The notes under the pieces were generated by a model. The model saw only the letters and a list, made by a program, of their open reading frames with translations. It was not told the DNA's origin and made no database searches. DNA of 13,847 nucleotides from Bradyrhizobium sp. (GTDB lineage: Bacteria; Pseudomonadota; Alphaproteobacteria; Rhizobiales; Xanthobacteraceae): NCBI GenBank assembly GCA_028290165.1, contig JAQGKJ010000839.1, positions 1 through 13,847 on the forward strand, in the 5' to 3' direction. A program made the position numbers and the translations under genes. How positions within the stretch are numbered: the first letter of the stretch is position 1; each line of letters begins with the position of its first letter. This document shows, piece after piece, positions 1-7,169 of this stretch.

Positions 1-710
1 CGGCGCGAAATGCCGATGCCTTCGTTGTCGGCGACGATCAGAAGTGCATCGCGCACCGCGTCGAAATTATACAGGGGCTCGCCCATGCCCATCATCACCA
101 CATTGGTGACGAGACGGCTGCCGGTCGGGGTTTCGCGGTCGGCCCAGTCGTTGAGGCGATCGCGCGCCACCATGATCTGGCCGACGATCTCGCCCGCGGT
201 GAGGTTGCGCACCAGCCGTTGCGTACCGGTATGGCAGAACGAACAGTTGAGCGTGCAGCCGACCTGCGAGGATACGCACAGCGTGCCGCGGTCGGTTTCC
301 GGAATATAGACGCACTCGACTTCATGCGCCTTTTCGAAGTTGTCGCCGCTCGGCAATCGCAACAGCCATTTGCGCGTGCCGTCATTGGAAGTCTGCTCGG
401 CGGCCACTTCGGGCCGCGCAACGGTGAAATGCTGGTCGAGTTGGGTGCGCATTTCCTTGGAGACGCTGGTCATCTCGTCGAAATTTTTCGCACCCCGGAC
501 ATAGATCCAGTGCCACAGCTGCTGCACGCGCATCTTGCGCTGCGCAGGCGCCACGCCGATCGCCCCTAACCGTTCCGCGATCTCCGCGCGCGACAGACCT
601 ATCAGCGACGGCTTTGCCGGCGGCACGTAGCTTTCCAGCGCGACCTTTTCCAAGGGCGCGCCTGCACCTGAACTGGTTTCGATTGGAGGGCTGGTCATGG
701 TCTCATTCAT
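1..710 (-). CDS. rlmN: Dual-specificity RNA methyltransferase RlmN (N-terminal part, cut by the window edge)
   Basis: Radical SAM enzyme that methylates C2 of adenine 2503 in 23S rRNA and of adenine 37 in some tRNAs, acting in the cytosol. About 236 residues are visible. They include the N-terminal RNA-binding region, then the CX3CX2C iron-sulfur motif as C152-TLN-C156-SF-C159, and further on the SAM-binding GMGEP motif at about residues 208-212. The C-terminal catalytic cysteine region lies beyond position 1, so completeness cannot be judged. The start chosen is the ATG at 710-708 (MNETM); a second in-frame ATG follows four codons later, and neither has a strong ribosome site. It lies 71 bases downstream of the IalB-family gene in the same direction and may share its transcript. 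The family assignment is very secure. Confidence 0.96.
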   Translation of the reverse strand, partial: MNETMTSPPIETSSGAGAPLEKVALESYVPPAKPSLIGLSRAEIAERLGAIGVAPAQRKMRVQQLWHWIYVRGAKNFDEMTSVSKEMRTQLDQHFTVARPEVAAEQTSNDGTRKWLLRLPSGDNFEKAHEVECVYIPETDRGTLCVSSQVGCTLNCSFCHTGTQRLVRNLTAGEIVGQIMVARDRLNDWADRETPTGSRLVTNVVMMGMGEPLYNFDAVRDALLIVADNEGIGISR

Positions 711-739
711 GGGACATCAGATAGGCCTTCCGCGGTCCG

Positions 740-769
740 CTGGAAAGCCACGAAATGCGCCGTTTCCAG
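740..769 (-). other. Inverted repeat between the IalB-family gene and rlmN
   Basis: The 7-base arms CTGGAAA (740-746) and TTTCCAG (763-769) are a perfect inverted repeat around a 16-base loop. It fills most of the 71-base gap between two minus-strand genes. No run of T follows on either strand, so it does not look like a classical terminator. It could be a processing hairpin or chance. Confidence 0.3.
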
Positions 770-781
770 TGTTGAAGGTCG

Positions 782-1396
782 CTAACGCCTGCAATCCTGC
801 GCCAGCCGGTCGAGCGCCTGGGAAAGTCCCTTCAACGAGAAGGTATCCGTGGTCTCGGTGCCCTTGGCGGAAACACCCTTGACGGTGACATCGGCGGCCT
901 TGCGCATGGCGTCGACCATCCGCTCCTCCTCGGCGGCGTTCTTGATCCAGAGCCCGTCGCCCTGGGTATACATCACATAAGAAGCGCCGCCGACCTCGAG
1001 CGTCGATTCCGAACCGGGCTTCAGGGTGTTGCCAATCATGACCGAGACTTCGTTGGTGACTTTTTCAGCCGGGCGGGTGGAGACGAAGGCGTAAGCCGGG
1101 TCGCGCGGACGATTAGGCGGATTGGTTTTCGACGATGAAGGTTTTGCCAGCGCGAAGCACACCTTCTTGCCATTCGGCGTTGCGGTATAGGCGCCCCAGG
1201 TGCCGAACTGGCCGATCAGCGTCGGCTCGGCGTTGCCCGCGACCGCCGCGGCAGGCTTGGTTTCCGGCTTTGCGGGTGCGGGCTGGGCCGCGCCTTTGGA
1301 GGGCTTTGGCGACACGCTCTGCGCCTGCGCAAGGCCTGTTGGCCCGCACACCAGCAAACTCGCCACCAGAGCTGTCAGTATTCGCCGCACGGACAT
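782..1396 (-). CDS. Invasion-associated locus B (IalB) family exported protein
   Basis: A 204-residue protein of the IalB family, whose members are exported proteins of largely unknown biochemical function; the name comes from Bartonella. Residues 1-26 look like a Sec signal peptide with cleavage after AQA. A Pro/Ala/Lys-rich linker follows (about 27-57). The IalB domain starts near the GQFGTWGAYT stretch (62-71) and runs to the C-terminus. Two cysteines, C80 and C202, could form a disulfide in the periplasm. I chose the ATG at 1396-1394 because it begins directly with the signal peptide. In-frame upstream starts (1417, 1444) would put a non-signal-like extension in front. It sits 71 bases upstream of rlmN on the same strand. 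The family call is good; the cellular role is unknown. Confidence 0.85.
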   Translation of the reverse strand: MSVRRILTALVASLLVCGPTGLAQAQSVSPKPSKGAAQPAPAKPETKPAAAVAGNAEPTLIGQFGTWGAYTATPNGKKVCFALAKPSSSKTNPPNRPRDPAYAFVSTRPAEKVTNEVSVMIGNTLKPGSESTLEVGGASYVMYTQGDGLWIKNAAEEERMVDAMRKAADVTVKGVSAKGTETTDTFSLKGLSQALDRLAQDCRR

Positions 1397-1478
1397 GACC
1401 AAGTCTGGTTCCCTCATTATTGTGACTGGAAGATGGCCCGGCATCGCGCTGTCACGCGAGCGATGGATAGCCGGGAAA

Positions 1479-1496
1479 TGCCTTTTTGGGAAGGCA
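1479..1496 (-). terminator. Possible weak terminator after the SDR gene
   Basis: On the minus strand TGCCTT, a six-base loop and AAGGCA form a 6-bp hairpin, followed by ATTTCCC. It lies about 75 bases past the SDR stop and 83 bases before the IalB-family start. The stem is short and the T run has only three bases, so this is tentative. Confidence 0.3.
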
Positions 1497-1570
1497 GTTA
1501 CGGACCAGTTACAGGCCCTGGCGCGGGACGGCGAGAATCCCGTCGCGCGCTTGCGACGCAGGCCATAGCT

Positions 1571-2410
1571 TTAGCTCTTGGACCGCGCCGCCCGCTGCTT
1601 CTCCCACTGTGCATCGGTCCACTGCAGCAAGTCCTCGGCGCCCGAACTGCGCAAATGCGCGCCGCCGTCCTGCACCACCATCTCGCCGTTGATGTAGCCG
1701 GCGGAATCGGAAACGAGAAAGCTCGCCAAGTCGGCGAGCTCGCTGTGTTCGCCGACGCGGCCAAGCGGATTTTTGGACGCCCAGCCTTCGTCACGCCCTT
1801 CGGGGCGAAGCTGACCGGACGCGCCTGCGGTCGGAAACGCGCCGGGCGCGATCGCCACCGTGCGAATGCCCTTCGGTCCCCACTCCACCGCAAGACTTCT
1901 GGTCATCGCCAGGATGGCGGACTTCGCCATCGCCGACGGCACCGTGAAGGCGCGGCCGGTAATGGTCGAGGTCGAGAGGATGCTCAGCACCACACCGCGA
2001 TGCTTTGCCTCGATCCAGCGCTTGCCGGCGGCAAGCGTGCAATACATCGCGCCGTGCAGCGTCGGCGCGAGGATCGCATCAGCGGCGCGAAACGACAAAT
2101 GCTCGGTCTGGGCGATGAAAGTCGCGGCGGCATTGTTGACGAGGATATCCAGCGGCGCCTCGCGCCAGATCGCCTCCATCATGGCATCGACGGAAGCGCC
2201 GTCGCGAATGTCGCATTTTATCGCGGTGACCTTGCCGCCGGGATCGCTGCGCATCCGGGTCGCAGTCGCCTCCAGCAATTCGAGCCGGCGGCCGCAGATG
2301 ATCAGCTCGGCGCCAAGCTCGACAAAGCGCCGGCCCATCGCCGCCCCAAGCCCGGAAGCGCCGCCGGTGACCAGTATCCGCTTTCCCTTGAGCAGGTTTT
2401 TTTCAAACAT
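1571..2410 (-). CDS. SDR-family oxidoreductase resembling 2,4-dienoyl-CoA reductase
   Basis: A 279-residue short-chain dehydrogenase/reductase. TGGASGLG (15-22) is the NADP(H)-binding glycine motif, and NNAA (92-95) is the structural motif after strand 4. The C-terminal half (FTVPSAMAK at 155-163, then LAVEWGPKGIR and NGEMVVQDGG) and the C-terminal extension closely resemble 2,4-dienoyl-CoA reductases, which reduce polyunsaturated enoyl-CoA intermediates in fatty-acid beta-oxidation. The classical YxxxK pair reads S159-A-M-A-K163, as in dienoyl-CoA reductases. However, the positions I align with the reductase tyrosine and asparagine are S148 and H119, so activity on that substrate is uncertain. 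The start is the ATG at 2410, because GGAGAG lies 7 bases upstream; an ATG at 2425 would overlap that ribosome site. No close operon partner; the IalB-family gene follows after 174 bases. Confidence 0.88.
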   Translation of the reverse strand: MFEKNLLKGKRILVTGGASGLGAAMGRRFVELGAELIICGRRLELLEATATRMRSDPGGKVTAIKCDIRDGASVDAMMEAIWREAPLDILVNNAAATFIAQTEHLSFRAADAILAPTLHGAMYCTLAAGKRWIEAKHRGVVLSILSTSTITGRAFTVPSAMAKSAILAMTRSLAVEWGPKGIRTVAIAPGAFPTAGASGQLRPEGRDEGWASKNPLGRVGEHSELADLASFLVSDSAGYINGEMVVQDGGAHLRSSGAEDLLQWTDAQWEKQRAARSKS

Positions 2411-2417
2411 CGGAATT

Positions 2418-2423
2418 CTCTCC
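2418..2423 (-). promoter_or_regulatory. Ribosome binding site of the SDR gene
   Basis: GGAGAG on the minus strand lies 7 bases before the ATG at 2410. It decides that start over the in-frame ATG at 2425. Confidence 0.65.
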
Positions 2424-2453
2424 ATTCAGATATCGCGGCACTACTCGATTTAG

Positions 2454-2556
2454 CCTCATCCAGAGGAGCGGCGCCTTCGCCGCGTCTCGAAGGATGGGGC
2501 GGCCGCCCGCGGCCTCATGGTTCGAGACGGCGCAAGGGCGCCTCCTCACCATGAGG
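2454..2556. repeat. Intergenic palindromic repeat, Bradyrhizobium type
   Basis: A long imperfect palindrome. CCTCAT (2454-2459) pairs with ATGAGG (2551-2556). GAGGAGCGGCGCC (2463-2475) pairs with GGCGCCTCCTC (2537-2547), with small bulges. GTCTCGAAGGATG (2484-2496) pairs with CATGGTTCGAGAC (2516-2528). The arrangement (CCTCATCC..GAGGAGC, TCTCGAAGGATGG, CCTCATGGTTCGAGAC, CTCCTCACCATGAGG) is one I recognise from intergenic repeats scattered through Bradyrhizobium and relatives. It lies between two divergent genes and could fold into an extended hairpin if transcribed. Copy number in this genome cannot be seen here. Confidence 0.72.
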
Positions 2557-2571
2557 TAGCCCGAATCAGAT

Positions 2572-2597
2572 TGTAGCCCGGCTGCAAATCCGGCAAG
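2572..2597. repeat. Possible truncated second intergenic repeat (GTAGCCCGG...AAATCCGG type)
   Basis: The stretch TGTAGCCCGG, then CTGC, then AAATCCGG resembles a shortened copy of another common intergenic element of this group, in which GTAGCCCGGATG and AAATCCGGG flank a variable centre. It directly follows the larger palindrome. Recognition is from memory and the copy is short. Confidence 0.35.
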
Positions 2598-2641
2598 AAG
2601 CATCCCAGCCTCAACTGTGCGTCCGAAACTCAGGTGTGTCC

Positions 2642-3616
2642 ATGAAAGCCATTCTCTGCTCGCAATATTGCGGCCCCGACGATCTCATGCTCACCGAGGT
2701 GCCCGATCCGGTGGCCGGTCCCAATGAGGCCGTGATCGCGATCAAATCCGCAGCGCTGAATTTCTTCGACCTCTTGATGATCCAGGGCAAGTACCAGATC
2801 AAGCCGCCGTTCCCGTTCTCGCCGGCTGCCGAAGTCGCAGGCGTGATCGAGAGCGTTGGCTCTGGCGTCACCGAGCTGAAAGTCGGCGACCGCGTGGTAG
2901 CCTCCTGCGGCCACAATGGCGCGCGCGAAAAGATCGCGTTGCCGGCGAATTCGATCGTGAAGATTCCCGACAATCTGGATTTCGATCGCGCCGCAGGGAT
3001 CATCATCATCTACGGCACGGCGCTGCACGCGCTGGAAGATCGCGCCAGCCTGAAGCCGGGCGAGACCATGGCGGTGCTGGGAGCGGCCGGCGGCACGGGG
3101 CTGGCGGCATGCGAACTCGGCAAATTGATGGGCCTGAAGGTGATCGCCTGCGCCTCGTCGGATGAGAAGCTTGAATTCGCCAAACAACACGGCGCCGAGC
3201 TCGGACTGAACTACGCCAGAGAAGACCTCAAGGAAGGCTTGCGTCGCCTCACCGGCGGCAAGGGCGCCGATATTATTTTCGACCCCGTCGGCGGCGCTTA
3301 CGCCGAGGCGGCACTACGCTCGATCGCATGGGAGGGCCGTTTTCTCGTGATCGGATTTGCCGCCGGCGACATTCCGAAGATGCCGCTCAATCTGGCGCTC
3401 CTGAAAGGCTGCGATATCCGCGGCGTGTTCTGGGGCGCCTGGGCGCGGCTCAACCCGGAGAAGAACCGCGCCAATCTGGAAAAACTCGTGAAGTGGACGG
3501 CGGAAGGCAAGATCTCTTCCCATGTCGACCGCACGTTCCCGCTGGCACAAACCGCCGACGCCCTAAAAGTCCTCGCGGGCCGCAAGGCGATGGGCAAGGT
3601 GATCCTGCATCCCTGA
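2642..3616 (+). CDS. NADPH:quinone oxidoreductase family protein (zinc-free MDR)
   Basis: A 324-residue medium-chain dehydrogenase/reductase of the quinone oxidoreductase branch, which uses NADPH to reduce quinones or activated alkenes in the cytosol. The N-terminal catalytic GroES-like domain carries AALNFFDLLMIQGKYQ (37-52) and PFSPAAEVAGVI (58-69). The Rossmann domain has the nucleotide loop LGAAGGTGLAA (146-156) and FDPVGG (213-218). No catalytic or structural zinc ligand pattern is visible, as expected for this branch. The start is the ATG at 2642, with AGG seven bases upstream; a GTG two codons earlier is possible. The ABC binding-protein gene begins 25 bases after its stop, so the two may be co-transcribed. 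The exact substrate cannot be told from the sequence. Confidence 0.92.
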   Translation: MKAILCSQYCGPDDLMLTEVPDPVAGPNEAVIAIKSAALNFFDLLMIQGKYQIKPPFPFSPAAEVAGVIESVGSGVTELKVGDRVVASCGHNGAREKIALPANSIVKIPDNLDFDRAAGIIIIYGTALHALEDRASLKPGETMAVLGAAGGTGLAACELGKLMGLKVIACASSDEKLEFAKQHGAELGLNYAREDLKEGLRRLTGGKGADIIFDPVGGAYAEAALRSIAWEGRFLVIGFAAGDIPKMPLNLALLKGCDIRGVFWGAWARLNPEKNRANLEKLVKWTAEGKISSHVDRTFPLAQTADALKVLAGRKAMGKVILHP

Positions 3617-3641
3617 CGCAAGATGCCAACGCGGTGACCGA

Positions 3642-4613
3642 ATGAAGCGGCGCGAATTCATCACCCTTGTTGGCGGCGCGGCGGTTGCGTGGCCGCTGGC
3701 GGCGGTGGCGCAGCAGCCGGCGAAAATACCGCATGTCATAAGCCTCTCGCCCGTCGACACCGCATCGCGGACGCTGGCTTACCGCGCACAATTACGCGAA
3801 CTCGGTTATGTCGAAGGGCAAAATATCCGCCTTGAGTTTCGAGACACCGGAGGAGATGTCGATCAACTCCCGGCGCTCGCGGAAAAACTGGTGCGGGATG
3901 GTGTCGACATTATCCTCGCGACCAGCTTTCCTGCCGCGATGGCAGCGTACAAAGCCACCCAAACGATACCGATCGTCGCCTTTGTCGCCGTTGACCCCGT
4001 CGCGTCAGGACTGGCGCAGAGCCTCGCCCATCCCGGCGGCAACGTGACCGGCGTTGCGGTCTTTGCCGAAGAAACCAGCGTCAAGCGCGTGGAGCTGATG
4101 CGCGAGGTTGCTCCGCGCGCGGTGCGGCTCGCGGCGGTGGTGACGAAGGTCGCCCAGAGCCCGCGAATCCTTGGACCGATACAGGAGACCGGCGACAAGC
4201 TCGGCTTCGCGGTCGAGGTCATCAGAATCGACGATCCCGCCGATCTCGCCAATGCCTTGCGACCGGAAGTGCTCGCCGGATTCGACGCGTTCATGTTCCC
4301 GCCGGACGCGGTGCTGAGCGCTCACCAACCCGAGGTCATCCAACTCGTTGGTTTGAGCAAAAAGCCGGCGATCTTTTTTTCGCCCGATTGGGTGGAGAAC
4401 GGTGGCCTGATGTCGTTCGGGCCGGATTTCAATGACGCCGGCCGACACTTGATTGCGCAGCTTGATCGTGTGCTGAAGGGCGAAAAGCCGGCCGACCTGC
4501 CGTTCGAACGGCCCACCAAATTTCAGCTCAGCATCAATCTCATTACCGCACGAGCCCAGGGCATCGAACTCTCGCCTGCGCTGCTCGCCCGCGCCAATCG
4601 CATCATCGAATAG
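3642..4613 (+). CDS. Orphan ABC transporter substrate-binding protein, Tat-exported
   Basis: A 323-residue periplasmic binding protein of the ABC_sub_bind family (related to tryptophan/tyrosine binding proteins and to LivJ-like folds). The N-terminus MKRREFITLVGG followed by a hydrophobic stretch and AVAQQ (21-25) is a twin-arginine-type signal peptide, with cleavage likely after residue 23. LRELGYVEGQNIRLEFR (51-67) and the later HPGGNVTGV segment are typical of the family. No ATPase or permease gene lies beside it, which is common for these abundant orphan copies in Bradyrhizobium. It starts 25 bases after the quinone-oxidoreductase-type gene; only a weak ribosome site (GGTGA) precedes the ATG. 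The ligand is unknown. Confidence 0.9.
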   Translation: MKRREFITLVGGAAVAWPLAAVAQQPAKIPHVISLSPVDTASRTLAYRAQLRELGYVEGQNIRLEFRDTGGDVDQLPALAEKLVRDGVDIILATSFPAAMAAYKATQTIPIVAFVAVDPVASGLAQSLAHPGGNVTGVAVFAEETSVKRVELMREVAPRAVRLAAVVTKVAQSPRILGPIQETGDKLGFAVEVIRIDDPADLANALRPEVLAGFDAFMFPPDAVLSAHQPEVIQLVGLSKKPAIFFSPDWVENGGLMSFGPDFNDAGRHLIAQLDRVLKGEKPADLPFERPTKFQLSINLITARAQGIELSPALLARANRIIE

Positions 4614-4659
4614 GCAGCGCGTTTAGCGCGACAGGCTTGGAGGATATTGCCCTTTGCCT

Positions 4660-4683
4660 AAAATCTCCTGAGCAAGGGATTTT
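4660..4683 (+). terminator. Possible terminator after the ABC binding-protein gene
   Basis: AAAATC-TCC and GG-GATTTT form a hairpin with one bulged base about 45 bases after the stop codon. It ends in TTTT within the stem. The stem is AT-rich and weak, so termination is only a possibility. Confidence 0.3.
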
Positions 4684-4923
4684 AATTCAGCGGACGCGGC
4701 GCCAGATGCCCATCGCGCACTGTTCGCCTGCGTCAAAAAAACCAGTGCACGCCGCAAGTGCGCCTCAATGAAACCCAAAAGTCTCCCAATTCACACCCGC
4801 CGTGGTCGTTTTTTGGGCTGATTCAACCCGCGAGTTAAGCGCCTCAGTAGCGGGGCGCTTCTGGAGAAAAAATTACTTTAAGAAACTGCTTCAGGGATGC
4901 CCCAATTGTTGCGTTACAGTAAT

Positions 4924-4931
4924 GGGGAGAG
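4924..4931 (+). promoter_or_regulatory. Ribosome binding site of the Sel1-like membrane protein gene
   Basis: GGGGAGAG lies seven bases before the ATG at 4939. It favours that start over the in-frame ATG at 4897, which has no such site. Confidence 0.6.
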
Positions 4932-4938
4932 CATCACT

Positions 4939-5826
4939 ATGGTGGACCAAACACCACGCTATCGATCATACGAACCTGATATCGATCAATATGACGAAGA
5001 CCCGACCGATCATGGAGTAACACCTTACAGGTTTGGACAATCAGCCCAACGAGATTCCCGCCGAGAATATTCCGTCCCGCTGTTTCTTTCCGATTCCGAC
5101 GGAGAACCTGATCCAAGCGAATATATAACTCCCTCGCGGAATGATCGAAGATTTTCCGTCTCGTCACGAATCCTGGCGGGCGTTTTGGCGATTTCAGCCA
5201 TGGCAATTCTGTTTGCGCTGTTTTCTTCGGATGCCGTACGCGACATCATCGTCAACGCCAAAGCTTCAATTGCCAGTGTTCTTCCGGCTGCGTCCGCCGC
5301 GGCACAGCAAAGTCCCGTACAACTGGCGGCGCGTGACACACCGTCGAAGGATCCCGCTCGGCTATCGGCGCCAGCCAATCAGACGCCAGGCGTTCGAAGC
5401 GTCATCACCGTCGCTGTGGCACCGACCGCTGTGGCGCCGACGCGTTCGGAGATCACGACGGCCTACCAAAGCGCGATCCAGACCCGCGCTCCGGCCGCCA
5501 CAGTTCCGGCCGCTGCAGCCCCGGCCGCAGCTCCGCCGGCAAGAAAGCTCGATGCCGACGAGCTCGCAACGCTCATGAATCGGGCGAAAGGCCTGCTCGC
5601 CGCAGGTGATATTCCGCCTGCCCGGCTGTTGCTGGAACGCGCAGCGGATGCGCAAGAGCCCAGCGCGGCGCTGATGCTGGCGCAGACCTACGATCCCGAT
5701 GTGCTGGGAGCGCAGGATTCCCGAAGCATCACACCCGATCCGGCGATGGCGCGCGCCTGGTACCAGAAGGCTGCGCAGTTCGGTTCACCGGATGCGCAAC
5801 AGCGACTCGCGCAAATGCAGCACTAA
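4939..5826 (+). CDS. Single-pass membrane protein with C-terminal Sel1-like repeats
   Basis: A 295-residue protein. Residues 1-75 are polar and rich in Asp, Tyr and Arg, probably cytosolic and disordered. A single membrane helix spans about 76-95. Residues about 115-202 form an Ala/Pro/Thr-rich linker, including a run of Ala and Pro near 186-200. The C-terminal part (about 203-295) looks like two Sel1/TPR-like helix pairs. The second reads MARAWYQKAAQFGSPDAQQRL (270-290), close to a Sel1 consensus. With one helix and a positively charged inner flank, the repeats should face the periplasm. The TAXI gene begins 25 bases after the stop, so the two are probably an operon, and the repeats might contact the exported TAXI protein. 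Sel1 repeats mediate protein contacts in other systems; the partner here is inference. Confidence 0.75.
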   Translation: MVDQTPRYRSYEPDIDQYDEDPTDHGVTPYRFGQSAQRDSRREYSVPLFLSDSDGEPDPSEYITPSRNDRRFSVSSRILAGVLAISAMAILFALFSSDAVRDIIVNAKASIASVLPAASAAAQQSPVQLAARDTPSKDPARLSAPANQTPGVRSVITVAVAPTAVAPTRSEITTAYQSAIQTRAPAATVPAAAAPAAAPPARKLDADELATLMNRAKGLLAAGDIPPARLLLERAADAQEPSAALMLAQTYDPDVLGAQDSRSITPDPAMARAWYQKAAQFGSPDAQQRLAQMQH

Positions 5827-5851
5827 CTTCTTGCCAAAGCAGGGGACCCCA

Positions 5852-7027
5852 ATGCGACGATTACTGGGAATGGCGACATTCGCCATGATGATGGCGTGCG
5901 CCTTCGCGGCATACGCCGAGGAAACCGAATATGACCCGGCAAAGGTCAGCGAAAGCCTGAAGGCGATATTCCAGTTCGGATCGGCGAGCACCAAGCAGAG
6001 CCTCAACTCCAACACGGTGACGCTGATCTCCGGCACCATCGGCGGCACCTATGTTCAGTTCGGCGCCGACCTCGCTTCCGTCCTCGATGACGGCAACAAG
6101 TTGCGCGTTCTCCCGATCGTCGGCCGTGGCTCCGTGCAGAGCGTCGCCGATATTCTGTTTCTGCAAGGCGTCGATCTCGGGATCGTGCGCGCCGACACGC
6201 TCGACTACCTCGAGAGAAAGGGGTTTGCGAAAGACATCAAGAAGCAATTCACCTACGTCACCAAGCTTTACAATGAAGAGATGCATGTCATTGCCTCGAA
6301 ATCGATCCGCAATTTGAAGGACCTTGACGGCAAGACCATCAGCGTCGACCTTCCCAATGGCGGCACCTTCGTTACTGCGTTGACCGTGTTCGAGCGACTC
6401 GGCCTCAAGCCAAAGGTCGTCTATATCGAGCAGCGCATCGCGCTCGAGAAGTTGAAGAACGGCGAAATCGACGCCGTGATCGTTGTCGGGGGCAAGCCGT
6501 ATAAGGCCGTCAGCAGTTTCAGGGACGATCGGTTCCATCTGGTGACGGTCGACTACGCGAAACCGCTGCAGACCGACTATCTGCCGGCGACTTTGAGTTC
6601 GAAGGACTATCCCAACCTGATTTCGGACTCCGAGCAGGTCGATACCATCGCGGTGCCGGCGGTGCTGGCGGCCTACAACTGGGCGCCCAACACCGACCGC
6701 TACCGAAAGGTCGCACTGTTCGTGGACAATTTCTTCACGAAATTCCCAGCCTTCCAGAATCCGCCCTTCCATCCCAAGTGGAAAGAGGTCTCGCTGTCAG
6801 CCCCGCTGGCCGACTGGCAACGCTTTCCTGCCGCCAAGCAGTGGCTCGATAACCACGGGATCGAACCGATCGCGCGCAACCGGTTCGACGAGTTTCTCAA
6901 ACAAAATCCGGCGAAGGGAAGACTGTCCTCGGATGCCGACAAGGAAGCCTTGTTCAAGCAGTTCCAGGCCTGGGATGCCGACCAGAATGCCCGGGCACAG
7001 GTCAGGCCGGCGGCGCAAAAGCAGTGA
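5852..7027 (+). CDS. TAXI-family TRAP solute-binding protein, secreted
   Basis: A 391-residue periplasmic protein of the TAXI (TRAP-associated extracytoplasmic immunogenic) family. Residues 1-22 form a Sec signal peptide with cleavage after AYA. TLISGTIGGTYVQFGADLA (57-75) is the family's N-terminal binding segment. DLGIVRADTLDYL (108-120) and LDGKTISVDLPNGGT (158-172) follow, then a long C-terminal extension of about 80 residues beyond the usual binding fold. The start is the ATG at 5852, with AGGGGA five bases upstream; the open frame extends further upstream only into the preceding gene. Family members usually deliver ligands to a fused TRAP permease, and none is present in this window. 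The nearest relative here is the membrane-anchored TAXI protein at 8119. Ligand unknown. Confidence 0.88.
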   Translation: MRRLLGMATFAMMMACAFAAYAEETEYDPAKVSESLKAIFQFGSASTKQSLNSNTVTLISGTIGGTYVQFGADLASVLDDGNKLRVLPIVGRGSVQSVADILFLQGVDLGIVRADTLDYLERKGFAKDIKKQFTYVTKLYNEEMHVIASKSIRNLKDLDGKTISVDLPNGGTFVTALTVFERLGLKPKVVYIEQRIALEKLKNGEIDAVIVVGGKPYKAVSSFRDDRFHLVTVDYAKPLQTDYLPATLSSKDYPNLISDSEQVDTIAVPAVLAAYNWAPNTDRYRKVALFVDNFFTKFPAFQNPPFHPKWKEVSLSAPLADWQRFPAAKQWLDNHGIEPIARNRFDEFLKQNPAKGRLSSDADKEALFKQFQAWDADQNARAQVRPAAQKQ

Positions 7028-7112
7028 TAGCGCGCAAACGTTCAATCATCGCCATCGTGCCGGTCCGATCGATCAAGGATCGGCGCGAGGATTTCCTGCT
7101 CGATACCGACGC

Positions 7113-7169
7113 CTTGAGCGGGAACGCGCCGAGCGACTGCGCCGAAATACAAGCGCTCGGACGCTCAAG
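7113..7169. terminator. Two-tiered inverted repeat between convergent genes, candidate bidirectional terminator
   Basis: The outer arms CTTGAGCG (7113-7120) and CGCTCAAG (7162-7169) enclose the inner arms CCGAGCG (7129-7135) and CGCTCGG (7154-7160). All are perfect complements. It lies at the convergence of the TAXI gene (plus) and the YkvA gene (minus), and the right arm covers the YkvA stop codon. There is no T run on either side, so any termination would not follow the classical pattern. A smaller hairpin, CCGATC/GATCGG (7065-7083), precedes it. Confidence 0.45.

Larger units (their letters stand above)
4614..4938. other. Intergenic region, less GC-rich, with three weak hairpins
   Basis: No gene is supported here. 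A GCGC-GTTTA-GCGC hairpin lies at about 4617-4629, right after the ABC gene stop. AAAATC (4660-4665) pairs with GATTTT (4678-4683). AGCGCC (4838-4843) pairs with GGCGCT (4854-4859). None is followed by a clear T run. The stretch around 4860-4920 is rich in A and T and should contain the promoter of the Sel1/TAXI pair, but no convincing -35/-10 pair was found. Confidence 0.4.

Noticed and set aside
1433..2554. 373-codon plus-strand open frame opposite the SDR gene
   Set aside because: The SDR motifs on the minus strand are unmistakable. The opposite frame has no recognisable domain and is a typical high-GC shadow.
4970..4988. Direct repeat TATCGATCA at 4970-4978 and 4980-4988
   Set aside because: It lies inside the coding start of the Sel1-like gene (RYRSYEPDIDQY) and is explained by similar codons; no regulatory role is apparent.
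4802..5020. Short plus-strand open frame ahead of the Sel1-like gene
   Set aside because: It overlaps the start of the better-supported gene in another frame, contains the intergenic hairpin, and shows no motif or ribosome site.
5861..6772. 303-codon minus-strand open frame opposite the secreted TAXI gene
   Set aside because: It is the antisense shadow of a gene with a signal peptide and family motifs; no ribosome site or domain was seen.
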